Shown here: positions 29,001 through 39,289 of the stretch, piece after piece
Layout of the letters: the number at the start of each line of letters is the position of its first letter
Position numbering within the stretch: position 1 is the stretch's first letter
Assembly (NCBI GenBank): GCA_950097015.1
Contig: CATNEN010000001.1
Coordinates: 15,121,001-15,185,000, forward strand
DNA length: 64,000 bases
Source: Macrostomum hystrix
Lineage: Eukaryota > Platyhelminthes > Macrostomidae
Direction of reading: 5' to 3'
Position numbers and translations under genes: made by a program
Notes under the pieces: model-generated
What the model was told of the DNA's origin: nothing
Seen by the model: the letters and a program-made list of their open reading frames with translations, nothing else
Databases searched by the model: none

Positions 29001-30430
29001 ACTCGGCTCCAAGGCGCTCTCTTAGTTGAGAGCAGATGGACGTGCTATTAGCTCCTGTAACCCGATATGTCCATGAAGCCTCTCTGTCGCCTGGGGCCTT
29101 TTTAAACTCGATCAGTTTGTCGGCCAAATAGCTCAGAATTGTTTCAGATTGCTTGCTTTCAAAGGTTACACAGTGAAGAGCCATGCTGCTGCTCACAGAT
29201 GGGTGAACTATCTTTGTTCTCTCCGTGCCTTTAACATCCAATTGAATGGGGAGATACGGGAACAATACTCAATGCAAACCTGTTAGACTCGGAAACAATA
29301 CTCAATGCAAACCTGTTAGACTCGGGAACAATACTCAATGCAAACTGTTAGACTCGGGAACAATACTCAATGCAAACCTGTTAGACTCGGGAACAATACT
29401 CAATGCAAACTGTTAGACATGGGAACAATACTCAATGCAAACTGTTAGACACGGGAACAATACTCAATGCAAACTGTTAGACTCGGGAACAATACTCAAT
29501 GCAAACTGTTAGACTCGGGAACAATACTGAATGCAAACTGTTAGACACGGGAACAATACTCAATGCAAACTGTTAGATTCGGGAACAATACTCAATGCAA
29601 ACTGTTAGACTCGGGAACAATACTCAGTGCAAACTGTTAGACACGGGAACAATACTCAATGCAAACTGTTAGATTCGGGAACAATACTCAGTGCAAACTG
29701 TTAGACTCGGGAACAATACTCAATGCAAACTGTTAGACTCGGGAACAATACTCAGTGCAAACTGTTAGACACGGGAACAATACTCAATGCAAACTGTTAG
29801 ATTCGGGAACAATACTCAGTGCAAACTGTTAGACTCGGGAACAATACTCAGTGCAAACTGTTAGACACGGGAACAATACTCAATGCAAACTGTTAGATTC
29901 GGGAACAATACTCAGTGCAAACTGTTAGACTCGGGAACAATACTCAATGCAAACTGTTAGACTCGGGAACAATACTCAATGCAAACTGTTAGACACGGGA
30001 ACAATACTCAATGCAAACTGTTAGACACGGGAACAATACTCAGTGCAAACTGTTAGACACGGGAACAATACTCAGTGCAAACTGTTAGACTCGGGAACAA
30101 TACTCAATGCAAACTGTTAGACTCGGAAACAATACTCAATGCAAACTGTTAGACACGGGAACAATACTCAATGCAAACTGTTAGACACGGGAACAATACT
30201 CAGTGCAAACTGTTAGACACGGGAACAATACTCAATGCAAACTGTTAGACACGGGAACAATACTCACTGCATTGAAAAATTGTATGACATGGGAACAATA
30301 ATTAGCGAAAAAGCTAATTTAAGTAAGAAAAAGTTTTCTTACCAAAATCAATTCCTATACAGTTTGGTATAATCGTATCCAACGCGTCAAATTCAATTGT
30401 GAAATTTTCGATCGGTGCTCGACAGTCCAT
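26053..30430 (-). CDS. Divergent type II pantothenate kinase / PANK4-like protein, five exons
   Basis: Minus-strand exons 30430-30343, 29228-29003, 28853-28613, 27673-27418 and 26261-26053, each bounded by GT/AG. All phases agree, giving 339 residues, near the usual ~370 of eukaryotic PanK cores. Family landmarks in order: an N-terminal 'IGIDFG|TERTKIV' equivalent to the ATP-binding DIGGT loop; 'ALHCVTFESKQSETI' and 'RVTGANSTSI', equivalent to the TGGGA loop; 'FLLRHCAESAIYHP'; 'FPCLLTVFGS'; 'FVAGKSFLGVSQLLTG', equivalent to GGGTFxGLxxLLTG; 'DLQVRDLLAG'; 'FGKAV'; 'EDLTHSLVATFVSNLI'; and 'LRFSGGFFNHESP'. PanK phosphorylates pantothenate, the first step of CoA synthesis. The glycine-rich loops are changed (GT for GGT, GANS for GGGA, AGKS for GGGT), so catalysis is uncertain; it may be a pseudokinase, as PANK4's kinase-like domain is in vertebrates. 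The reading frame is intact throughout. Confidence 0.8.
26318..26605 (+). repeat. SINE family A in PanK intron 4
   Basis: Best A box of the family in this window: 'gtggcatagtggaccaac' (about 26326), with B box 'gggctcgattcc' (about 26369). The body runs through 'attcatttggggcgcagccg' and 'aggcttgggggcttgtcgtg' to 'ccctcctgaaaata'. Inserted antisense to the host gene. Confidence 0.9.
26793..27400. mobile_element. MITE-like element with ~70-bp terminal inverted repeats
   Basis: The left end (26796-26866: aggagtagaaggacgggaaa, then ctacgtttcttagaaaaaa, ggctggttttagcgaaaaa) is the imperfect reverse complement of the right end (27328-27398: tttcgctaaaaccagccttc ... cacgtccttctactcct). The ~470-bp interior is AT rich and has no ORF, so the element is non-autonomous. 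No unambiguous target duplication was found. The right end sits 17 bp from the donor of PanK exon 4. A partial relative (aggactgtaaactacgattc, ttagaaaaag) lies at 27847-27876. Confidence 0.75.
28035..28375 (-). repeat. Full-length SINE family A in PanK intron 3
   Basis: Reverse complement, starting with the (AAT)n tail at 28015-28040, 'tgcaggagggctgcgggcag' and 'acatcatttagtgacactag'. It runs through the body to the head (ggaatcgaacttagggacct; aacgcgtgaaccgctctgcc). Same orientation as the host gene. Confidence 0.9.
29265..30285. repeat. 32-bp minisatellite filling PanK intron 1
   Basis: About 31 copies of a 32-bp unit (gggaacaatactcaatgc + aaactgttagactc; first units 33 bp with an extra c). 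Variant positions cycle between actc/acac/attc and aatgc/agtgc, so unit variants could be typed. The array begins about 40 bp upstream (in transcription terms downstream) of the exon 2 acceptor and occupies nearly all of the 1.1-kb intron. Confidence 0.96.
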
Positions 30431-32654
30431 TTGAGTAGCAAACAATTAGCAAATTTACAAATTATTAAACGCTCCTGCAGCAGTGAAATCAGCCAGAATT
30501 TTGTCAAAGTCTCAGCGCAGGCCTGTCTTAAATGGCGATTTTGTGTCATTTTGTGTAGCTTGCGCAGTTGGGAACATTGTTCGAGTTTTAGAATTTAGAT
30601 AAGATTAGATTGCTTTTAGCTTATTCAATTATATTTTTAAGGCCTATGTGAGAATTCTGCAGTCTCCTATTTGACCTCGGCGCTTGAAAGCGCCGATAAT
30701 TAAAATTTTAGCTATTTAAATTTATTTGATAAGAAACAGAAACGTGAATTTCTATGATTTACCAAAAAGTAAGCAAAGTTCATCATATTTCTACTTACTT
30801 AAGTAGAGAGATTAAAACATCGCGCATATTTCAGATTTTTAGGTTTTCGTTTTTCAAGTAAATTTAACAGTCAATTTGATTCTCAATTCTAAAATTGCTT
30901 ATAGATAGCGGAAATCCGTATGAATATAGCGAGGCAAAAGGACCAAATTAGCTTAAAAAAGAGAGTATAAAAATAGTTTAGTGACATATTAGTATGATAT
31001 TAATTATTAATATAAAATTTATGTAAGTTTGTTAAGAAGTTTTTTTGTAGAAACCTCAAGTGAAAACAAAGTAAAAAAAGTTGTAAATTGTCTAGTAAAA
31101 CGGCCCATTTAAGGCATACCTGAATCGCATCTATCGGCTTAGTCAGGAACTTTGGCTTAGGAAACGACTTCTAAAAGCACGAGATGTGAACCTAAATATT
31201 AAACGAACAGATAATGGATTTTTTATGAAGACAGTTTACATCATGCGTCGGTAATGACCAATGAATTGTATAAAAGCAAGACTATTATTGGCAAATTTAT
31301 TTATCATTTGTTGACGCGGGGTTTAAAATGCCGTTTCTTACCGATGTTAGGTAATTTGCTTGGGAGACCCAAATTTAATGCTGCTGCTGTTGAGGCTGGT
31401 CGTGTTTGTAACTTTAAATAGCATAAAAAAGAAACATTAAAGTCTTAAAATCACTGCAGTTAATAATAATAATACACTACCCAATAAAATAAATACATCT
31501 ATGTTAATGATGTCACTTCCAAGTTCCATACTTTAATTTTACATTATATTTTCTTTAGAATTGATGGCATATTAGGTAGCTGGTAACCCTAATTCTTCTT
31601 GCTTCCAGTGGATGCATTTCTTGTCGACGAAAACTTTTCTGTTATGCCTACTGTTAAGTAGACCATTACGCACATTTTTCTTGAAATTCTTTCAAAACAG
31701 GCATCGTGGCAAATAAGAATCTTTGATGATATTAAAATATCGATCGTGCCGATTTTATCTGCTCTGCGCTGTATTTAATGCCACACAGATGCGTCATCCC
31801 TCTGCGTCTTATGCATTTTGATTCCGTGTGTTTTATTCACTTTACCGCGGCTATTTCATCGCTGGGTAAGTCTGCGCATGAAGATATAACTCATTTAAAA
31901 ATAATTAAACTTAAAATATTCATTTACTTGGACTTCGAGTTCAAGATTATACACATTTTACAGAAAACAAATAGTGTCCATGGATATTTTCCAATGGCTA
32001 CTAGCAAATCGTTCCTGATTGGCCAAGCATTAGCACATAAAGTATCAACAAAGAGTCATTGTATTTGTTTTGCTATCATAAAGCCTTGCCTCAAAGTATC
32101 ATAAAGCCTTGCATAGTTATAACTATTAAAACTTTAGCTTGTAGTAGTAATTATATAAGTGCTTATCACTTAATTCCTTCTTTGTGGTTGTGTTTTGCTT
32201 GACACGAACGGCCCTTCTGACACATACATTTTGCCTCTAATTCATACTTAAATTTATTGGTATCCCTATTAAGGGCCGTTTTAACTACTCTTCACGCACC
32301 CTATGGCCTACCGTCTAGAACGCAACGAGCGTAAAAATATCGTTCGTCTAGACTAAGCTAGTAATGACGTCGGTGACTTATTACGGGATGAGTGAGCCGT
32401 GATGCATATCAAAGTATACAGCGAGTGCTTCAAAGCTTAACCAATAGGCCTACGTATCCGATATGTATCGAAAGGTATGTCTTTCTCACTAGCTAATATA
32501 TAATACTCACACTCTCTTACTAAGGAGATAAAGGCTGTGAGGGCGATTGTCGATAAAGCCCGGATGGCGATTCTCAATGAGGCTAGGATGCTTCGATTGT
32601 CTGAGATTCAAGTGCAATTTCTACCGACCAAGAAACAAGGAGTGAACTGAAGAC
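30431..32654. other. Upstream of PanK; AT-rich, possible MITE ends
   Basis: No gene seen. 'agtaaaacggccca' near 31094 and 'gggccgttttaact' near 32275 are inverted relative to each other. They could be ends of a ~1.2-kb non-autonomous element; the match is only about 14-20 bp, so this is tentative. Confidence 0.35.
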
Positions 32655-32879
32655 TTAAATGAACAGATTTAAAAGAAAAGACTGAAAAGCGCAGTCTTTA
32701 GAAACATACAGAAACAAAGTTCTGTAACAGTTGGTAGATCGTTTTGTGGCAATTTGGAATTTGGAATAGAGTTTTTGCATTTCCGAAGTTAGACATGAAA
32801 CTCTACGAGCACAACTTTTTGTTCGACTTTGACCTGTGGAAGCACCAAGTTCTCTAAGCCAATATATTTTTTGAGTGGC

Positions 32880-33420
32880 AACTGACCTTAAAGCGCCCAG
32901 CGTATCTTCTTCAAGAGAGGCGTGACCCGAAATTGATTCCATATGCCATTGCTGGCCTAAGAGCAGAATCTGCTCATCCGATACGTCAAAGCGAGTGTCA
33001 ATACAACCAGAATTTTTTATGACAGCCACTTCGCGCATTAGAGCTTAAATTTCGTTTTTAATTGCCGTAAGGGTAGTTGCAATCAATTTCAACCTTTGCA
33101 AACTATACTCACATGTGCATTTAAAAGTTGTTAAGCATTGAAGCTGTGTAAAATATGGGATATAGACAATTTCCTCCGATCATTCCGCATGTACTTTAAA
33201 AACTATCCATACGGTCTTCAGGCAGCCCAGGCTCGTTCAGAATGCTCACCGTCACACAAGCCAGCTCCCGGAGTAACGCGTACAGATTAATTCAGCTGAC
33301 AGCTAGTTTTATGTCCAAGGACGTGAAACGCATTAACAGCACACATGCTACGGACATCAGCCCCGGACTGTGCAGCGATAGACTTGACCCGATTGGAGAC
33401 ACGACAACCTGAAATGGAAA
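32880..33420 (-). pseudogene. Possible degenerate coding fragment, unrecognised
   Basis: Two adjacent minus-strand stretches look codon-like. About 33415-33195 encodes 'GLMSVACVLLMRFTSLDIKL', an in-frame TGA, then 'LYALLRELACVTVSILNEPG'. About 33045-32880 encodes 'LMREVAVIKNSGCIDTRFDV' and following residues, ending near a possible donor (aag|gtcagt). The helical, Leu-rich composition suggests part of a larger protein. I do not recognise the family. The internal stop argues for a pseudogene or for mis-set exon borders. Confidence 0.3.
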
Positions 33421-33675
33421 CGATTTCTAATATATTCGAGCAAGAAAACGTTTTATGCACTTTCAATATTTTTTTGGAAACTGTTAAAAAAATATTTTGC
33501 ACGAAGTATGAATTATAATGATATGATCTAAACTGTACGAATGTTAAATCGGATTACTCAACAACATCATAAATAAACAGTATATTCTTTGACACTGGCG
33601 TCGTTTTTAAATAATGAAGCAGGCATTGCTCTGAATAGCAAAGACGCACTCCTGGAGTATATATAATACGCCCTG

Positions 33676-34093
33676 TCACAAGACTATTGTGTCTGCAGAA
33701 CAGACCAAAGAATCCATAGACGTCCATAGGGATCCATAGGGATCGGCGTCGGCGTCGGCGTCGGTGGGATCGGCGTCGGCGTCAGCGGGATCGGCGTCGG
33801 CGTCGGCGTCGGCGGGATCGGCGACGGCGTCGGTGGGATTGGCGTCGGCGTCGGCGGGAGCAACGTCGGCGTCGGCGGGAGCAGCGTCGGCGTCGGCGGG
33901 AGCGGCGTTCCTGGGACCACGGAGTTCCTCCGACGCCGAGGACACAGCCAAGGCCGCCACTTCGGCAGCAGCCTTCGCCAAATACAGTAATATACACAGT
34001 AGTAAAAAGCATAGGGGACTCGGCCGGGCTCTTTTGCTGCATAAGAATCGCTATATAAAAAACCATAGACTGCACAGCCGGGCTGAATTGCCA
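33676..34093. repeat. GC-rich (GGCGTC)n-type minisatellite downstream of the viral fragment
   Basis: Bases about 33730-33905 consist of 'gatcggcgtcggcgtc' units and variants. On the minus strand one frame gives Ala-Asp-Ala-Asp-Pro repeats following '[17 protein letters not shown]', another Pro-Thr repeats. A frame of 100 residues is open, but it is repeat-driven and may not be coding. Confidence 0.7.
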
Positions 34094-35035
34094 CTATTGC
34101 AATTTCAATAGAGAGACTGAGTGCGAGCGAGGAAAATATGTTTCATCGATGCCGAAAAAGGAAAAGCACAGGTCGTAAGCGAGCGCCACAAGACCCTGCG
34201 ACTTGTCGTACTTACCAATGTCGGCTTCGAGTTTCTCCAAGAACTCGAGAACAGACGGCGGAGCAGTCTCCGAGAGTTTTTCCGCAAACTCCTGAGCGGA
34301 CACATCGGTGAAAAGATGGACGCCGTCACGAAGGCAGGCAAGTAGTCTCTTCTTGACAATGCGAAGGAGTGGACAAAATATAGCGTTAACAGCCTTGCGG
34401 TGATGCACGATGGTCTGCAAGGCTTGATAAGTGAACGCCGCGTCGTCGTTAAGTGTCGGTTTCGGCTTCTTCTTGATCATGTACGAATACAAGTTGAGAG
34501 CCGTCTCGTGAAACGGAGCGTTGGCATCAATGACCTCAACGACCTTGGCAGGCAGACCCTGCAGCCACTCGTTAATGTCGGTGGCGGACAGCTGAATCGG
34601 CTCGCTGTTGTGCAGAAGTACCTTCTTCGGGTCGAGGCACTTACTGACCATAGCGTCGAACATGTCCTTGGCGAGAGATTTCGGATCCACGAACCCGGCC
34701 ATGTCGGGCACGTTCCTGTTGCGCTTAGCGAGCGCGATCATAGACTCACGACCAGAAAAGTTTCGATTGTGCGGCATCTGAGTAGAAAGCACAGGCCTCA
34801 TGGCCTCATACTGCGAAGCACGAGAGTTCATCTTGAGCGGATTGAAAGAGAAGTCATCCACACCGATCTCCAAGTCGGTGTTGTGGACTAACCACTCATC
34901 ATGCGCTTGGCAGGCGCGCGAACTCAATGGAAAGGCCGAGTCGACGACGTGCTGCACATAGTCGGCGCCGAGGGTCTGGTCTCCATGGACGTCGACCTTC
35001 TCGAGCTTGATAGGTTCGGCCTCGAGCGCGACCAT
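34094..35035 (-). pseudogene. Endogenous viral element: truncated RNA-dependent RNA polymerase of a virga-like (alphavirus supergroup) virus
   Basis: A 313-codon frame without breaks. Its sequence follows the N-terminal half of the RdRp domain of virga-/nege-like positive-strand RNA viruses: 'MIALAKRNRNVPDM', then 'KPKPTLNDDAAFTYQALQTI', 'KAVNAIFCPLLR', and 'ADIGKYDKSQ', which is polymerase motif A with both Asp residues. It ends soon after motif A, so motif B and the GDD motif C are absent; it cannot be an active polymerase. No capsid, helicase or methyltransferase reading frame is adjacent, and the GC-rich repeat begins right after it. Basis: motif order read directly; family assignment from known RdRp conservation. 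The frame being open over 313 codons implies recent integration or selection. It is flanked by an acceptor-like sequence (35045-35058) and contains a donor-like GGTAAGTA within motif A codons. Confidence 0.82.
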
Positions 35036-35099
35036 TTGATAACCCTGAAAGGACAAAAGACCCGCGTTGGCAAGGACGGTCTCAACCTAGCCAGCCAAC

Positions 35100-35160
35100 T
35101 CCCCACCTAGCCAGCCAACTCCCCCACAGCTAGCAACTCCCCACCTTGGATCAAGTCGCC
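35100..35160. repeat. Short repeat of 'agccagccaactcccc'
   Basis: Two to three imperfect tandem copies next to the viral fragment. Confidence 0.6.
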
Positions 35161-35507
35161 AGTACTTCATAAATGCACAGTTGCTCTAATGACCAAGTCG
35201 CATGACCAGACTTACCTAGGCCCCTGAGCCTCACCTACACTCACTGCAGCTGAAATAAAATAAATGAACAGTTGAAGACCAAAACATGCTCTACCAGAGC
35301 CCTTCTTAGAATGGAGGGGAGAATATTTATTTGCGCCTCAATGCACGAAAACACGACCGACAAAATTGAAAACAATATTTTATCGAGCACAAGACACGCA
35401 GCTATTTGCACTTTTTGCAATTGCACTTGCACTTTTTGCATCGGCATATTCAGCTGTTCCAATGCAGCATCCTACAGCCCACACAACTTGTACGTATCAC
35501 CATATCA

Positions 35508-35650
35508 CACTCATCACTAAATGCTCATCACTAAATGCTCATTGCTAAATGCTCATCACTAAATGCTCATTGCTAAACACTCATTGCTAAATGCTCATCG
35601 CTAAACACTCATTGCTAAATGCTCATCACTAAATGCTCATTGCTAAACCA
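35508..35650. repeat. 14-bp tandem repeat (taaatgctcatcac)
   Basis: About ten units of 14 bp alternating 'ctcatcactaaatg', 'ctcattgctaaatg' and 'ctcattgctaaaca'. Confidence 0.9.
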
Positions 35651-35952
35651 AGGACTACTTAAGTAGAAGGACGCTGCACTCCCGAATGGTGTAGATTTTT
35701 TTGAAGGCCATTTTTCAAAATGCTGTTATTTTTAAATGGTTGCATGTAGAGGTCTAGTTTTTTCACGGGGTTGCTCAGAATTTATTCCTCTTTTAGATGA
35801 GTGAACAGTTTCGGCTGCAACTACATGTATTCGCGAGAAATGTACAGCAAGGTACTGTTACCCCCTTCTTTATTATAGAACAATAAAGCTAGGATATTTA
35901 AAGGATAATTCCGACAATTGAGCTAATGTAATCCAATTAAAATGAGATGAGA
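35651..35952. other. Spacer, nothing recognised
   Basis: AT-rich sequence. 'cccttctttattatagaacaataaa' near 35862 could be a polyadenylation region for transcripts of the plus strand. Presumed 3' UTR of the minus-strand membrane exon below. Confidence 0.3.
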
Positions 35953-36090
35953 TTAACAAAGAACGAAGCCCGTCAGTCTGTACTTTTCAAAAGCCATCCC
36001 TGATCTTTTCAACAATAAAATAACAAAGAGCAAAAGCAGAGAAACTGGCACAATGCCAGTGCTGATAACAATCGATGTATCGTTGTTGGA
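35953..36090 (-). CDS. Terminal exon encoding a transmembrane segment and short tail (unrecognised gene)
   Basis: A strong acceptor (acattttttgtttccag|tcc) starts a 46-codon exon at 36090 ending with TAA. It encodes 'SNNDTSIVISTGIVPVSLLL', continuing as a ~20-residue hydrophobic helix, then 'LKRSGMAFEKYRLTGFVLC' as a basic, short cytoplasmic tail. This is the usual 3' end of a type I membrane protein gene. Upstream exons on the same strand could be the Cys-rich exon at 39290-39524 (ends phase 0, compatible with this exon's phase-0 start) and the signal-peptide exon near 44.7 kb. That linkage is inference only. Confidence 0.5.
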   Translation of the reverse strand, partial: SNNDTSIVISTGIVPVSLLLLFVILLLKRSGMAFEKYRLTGFVLC

Positions 36091-36657
36091 CTGGAAACAA
36101 AAAATGTTGAACTGAACTGGTTGCTTGTTGCACAGCAGCTCATTGTACTTTAATCTCAATTGATAGCTACAGTAAGGCAAATATGTATGTAAGGCTGCAA
36201 ATATAAGACTGTGTATAGTGTATAGTGTATAGAAACTGTGGCAACTATTGGGTAGGCAACAGCAGTAAAATGCAGAAACCAACTTATGAAAGCAGCAACA
36301 AATGTTTAAACCAACGTATGAAAGCAGCAACAGATGCATAAACCAACTTATGAAAGCATAAGCATATTCAATGACGTGAATGTGAATTGGGTCTGTATAA
36401 AACATGGACAACCATGGACTATGGGTCAAATTACATGCTCAATCAATTAACAATGTTCGCTTCAATTCTACGAGCTATGTTGCCTCCGATTTTGGCTTAT
36501 TGCATTTTTGGTTGGATATTTCGATATTTTCCAGTGTCCACTTCGTTTGTTTAAATTAGAGGTGTCTAAGTGTACAATGGGTGTTCAAGTTTTATACGAA
36601 CTCGGTGTGTTGATAGAATGTCACGGATTTCTCAAAAAGCGTACTAACAGCTCATAA
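36091..36657. other. Presumed intron sequence
   Basis: A ~55-bp unit (ggcaacagcagtaaaatgca / accaacttatgaaagcagca) is repeated two to three times at 36255-36360. No other structure. Confidence 0.4.
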
Positions 36658-38698
36658 CTAACTTGATGCTAACTTTCGCAGACGCCGTCCACTGCCGGGC
36701 GTCTCTCGTACATGGTCCGAATCACGACGCACGAGTCCTTTAAAAAATGTGTTAGCTAACCTCCTGGAAATGCGGCTAACCTGAGCTGGATCTGAAACAG
36801 TTACATCCATGAAAGCTTTAAAAACGTTAATAAAAGATCGGACACAATAGTTGACGCAGTGGATCTTGACAGAGGAGAAAAAAGCATAGCACAGGCTGGA
36901 GAAAACTAAAAGCCACTCTGGCGGGTGCCGGAGCTTGCCACGAGATAGCAGCGATGTAAATTCGCTACCGCCAGGAAACTCAGTTGCAAATGCTTCAAAA
37001 ACTTCTGGAAGATGCTCTTTAGCAGCAACGTAACCGGAAATATAGTACAAAGAAGCATTCTCCTCATCTGTATTGTGGCTGATCTTGTCTTGAAGCTGAT
37101 CAAACACCTCTAGATCAGAGTCCTTCATCCCATCGGAACAGCATGTCGCCGGCTCATGAGCCTCAAAGCTGTTCTGAAGCGCTCCGTACAATTTCATTCG
37201 GTGCAGCCGAGCACTGGCCATAACTTGCTCGACTGTTATGTAGTAACACCCGCCGTGGCCCTGGCGGTAGAGAGCGAACTCGGCCTCCAATCTGTCTGAT
37301 TGCAGTACACCTTAAAGACAATTTCGTGACCCATTAGATAGCCGTGACCTGCATCCCCACAATTCATTAAATTCATTCCCTAGCAACAATTATTCAAAAA
37401 CTGATTGCTGCATGTAAATAATGCAAAGAACTCACCAAGAAGAACGTAAGAAAATCGATGGTTGGTTAGAAGGTGTCTGCTGAGGCCCACCAGACCTCTT
37501 GTTGTCTGGATTAAAGCGTTGCGCGTCTCTGTGGTGAGCGACCGACCGCGTCCCGCACCTCGTCCACCCGGCATGCGCTCCACCAGTGCGGAGAAATTAA
37601 GTAAATGTGTCAAGCTGCTAGATTCTTCCGACGTAATTGGAGCCCTAAGTTTGTCATTCAAGGCAACGTGTGATTCTGGTGATTTAACATTAACTATTTT
37701 CCAAAAGGTGACCACATGGTCCACAAAGTCGGCTGAGTCATGGCGACCGTTAACACGAAGTGCGGCAACCGTCTTCTCGTTGAAGATGTCGACAACTAGT
37801 GACACCTTTTGTCGCTCCAGTGGAGACGGATTGCACGCGACAGAGTTGACTGAAGTCGGGCGAACTACTTGTCCACGGGATCGCTCCTCGATTTCAACAA
37901 TATCATTCCAGCGTGCTCGGCAAACACGTTCCTGCTTATCTGCTGATGGGTGAAAATCGATCTCCTTGTGCGCTTGAGTGAACCAATTATTTCTTATATT
38001 CTTAAACAAATGCACTGTGTCAAACAACAGAAACAATGGTTTCTCTGCGTCTGCAGGGTTTTCGGCAAGCCATGGTGTGTTTGTGTCGCAATGAAACAGT
38101 TTGAAACAGTTCTGGTTAGTGAAGTGATTATCGCAAATCAAGCTCACAACTGTACCACCACAGCCGTGGACAATTTCAATAAGTCGTACAACCTGTCTGT
38201 GTAAAAAAGCAGGCTGTAAACTATAGATTGGCACAAGTCTGGCAACAAACGCAGGTGCGCCCATAAATGGTTTTACCATAATGGCGAGAATAGTCCGAGC
38301 AAGCTTCTGTGGAACATCCTCAGCAAAGCCAACTACATGGACACCTTTGAGACGAAGTGAAGGTTGCACATACACTTCATCAAAGATGATTGAGCACAGG
38401 CACTGAGACGGTGTGTTGTGTTCGAAATTCGACTTGACAATTTGCTGACAGTCGGTGTCGGTTCCAATGCTGCCAAGTCCACCCAGATGACGTTTGAGAG
38501 TGTCTGGATGTGGTAGACAGGCGAACTCTCTCATTGCACGATAGCCAGCACGACTGGTGAAGTACATTCTGGCAGCTGTCATTATATCATTTGCAGCATA
38601 CCGTACGCCATGATGCTGAACAACACTCAGTTGCAGCTGTCGAACATGTCGAGCAGCAGCTGTGTTGCTGCTGCAGTCCACCTGCAGCTCCACCAAAT
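36658..38698 (-). CDS. P-element / THAP9-type DNA transposase
   Basis: Two minus-strand exons, 38698(approx.)-37436 and 37310-36658, joined across a 125-bp intron (cttg|gtgagt ... ctttaag|gtgtac), about 640 residues. Landmarks in order of the P-element transposase family: 'YFTSRAGYRAMREFACLPHP' with a following 'TLKRHLG'; first acidic catalytic site 'IIFDEVYV'; 'VVSLICDNHFTNQNCFKLF' with the second Asp; 'LLFDTVHLFKNIRNNW', the DxxHLxKxxRN signature; and in exon 2 'LEAEFALYRQGHGGCYYITV', 'SLYYISGYVAAKEHLPEVF' and 'RISRRLANTFFKGLV'. No stop or frameshift interrupts either exon. The DNA-binding THAP zinc finger was not found; a C-terminal-like Ala/Asp-rich frame at 38725-38913 precedes it but is not THAP. 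The 5' border at 38698 is set by an acceptor-like 'caccctaacag'. Function: cut-and-paste transposition. Terminal repeats were not located. Confidence 0.86.
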
Positions 38699-38734
38699 GC
38701 TGTTAGGGTGACATTTAACCCCCGGGACGCCCGA

Positions 38735-38830
38735 CGCCCGACGTCTTCGTCAGGGGCGGCTGGGTCGGCAGCGGCGGCAGGGTCGGCAGCGGCGACAGGG
38801 TCGGCGGCGGCGGCAGGGGCAGCAGTGCGT
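38735..38830. repeat. GC-rich (GGCAGCGGC)n-like stretch
   Basis: Imperfect repeats of 'gggtcggcagcggcggca', giving an Ala-rich frame on both strands. It lies just 5' of the transposase coding region. Confidence 0.7.
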
Positions 38831-38924
38831 CCTAGTGCACGCAATAACTGCTTGTGTGATCCTATTCCGTGCCGGAATAAGCAATATTGCTGTTCCGGAA
38901 AGTACTGAAGCACCTAAAGGAGAA

Positions 38925-39120
38925 AGGCAAGTCAAAGTTAAGGCTTTCACTTTTCAAGTCAAAGAAATCGAGGGCTTTGACTTTCGACAGCCAGAAGTCC
39001 AAGTTTAATTTTTTAAGTCTAAGAAATTTAGGGCTTTGACTTCTGATTGCCAAAAGTCCAAGTTCCACTTATTAAGTCTAAGAAATCCAGGGCTATGCTT
39101 CTAGGGCTATCCAGGGCTAT
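38925..39120. repeat. Diverged copies of the ~60-bp 'ccaaaagtccaagttccact' repeat
   Basis: 'aagtctaagaaatttagggc' + 'tttgacttctgattgccaaa' + 'agtccaagttccacttatta' units, related to the array at 39995-40510 and to a single unit at 39597-39648. Confidence 0.8.
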
Positions 39121-39289
39121 ACTACGCTGCGACTTTTGGAATTAAATGGAATTAAATTAAAATTCGTTTATATCCAATTTTTTAAAATAATAAAATTAAT
39201 ATTAAAATTAATAACTACAATAATAATAATAACATCAAAATGGTTGTAAAAAAAATTTACATTTCAAAGCAGATCAAATACAGACTTAC

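Noticed and set aside
29265..30285. CRISPR-like array
   Set aside because: 32-bp units abut directly; variation is point substitution, not spacers.
31092..32292. 1.2-kb element with inverted 'taaaacggccc' ends
   Set aside because: Only 14-20 bp match with no target duplication; kept as a note in the intergenic entry, not called as an element.
34400..34891. 163-codon plus-strand ORF
   Set aside because: Antisense to the viral polymerase frame, which carries the recognisable motifs.
35366..35548. Small secreted peptide with signal-like 'LFALFAIALALFASAYSA'
   Set aside because: No ATG in frame, and the hydrophobicity comes from a short 'gcactttttgca' repeat that runs into a tandem array.
37462..37953. 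163-codon plus-strand ORF
   Set aside because: Antisense shadow of the transposase exon.
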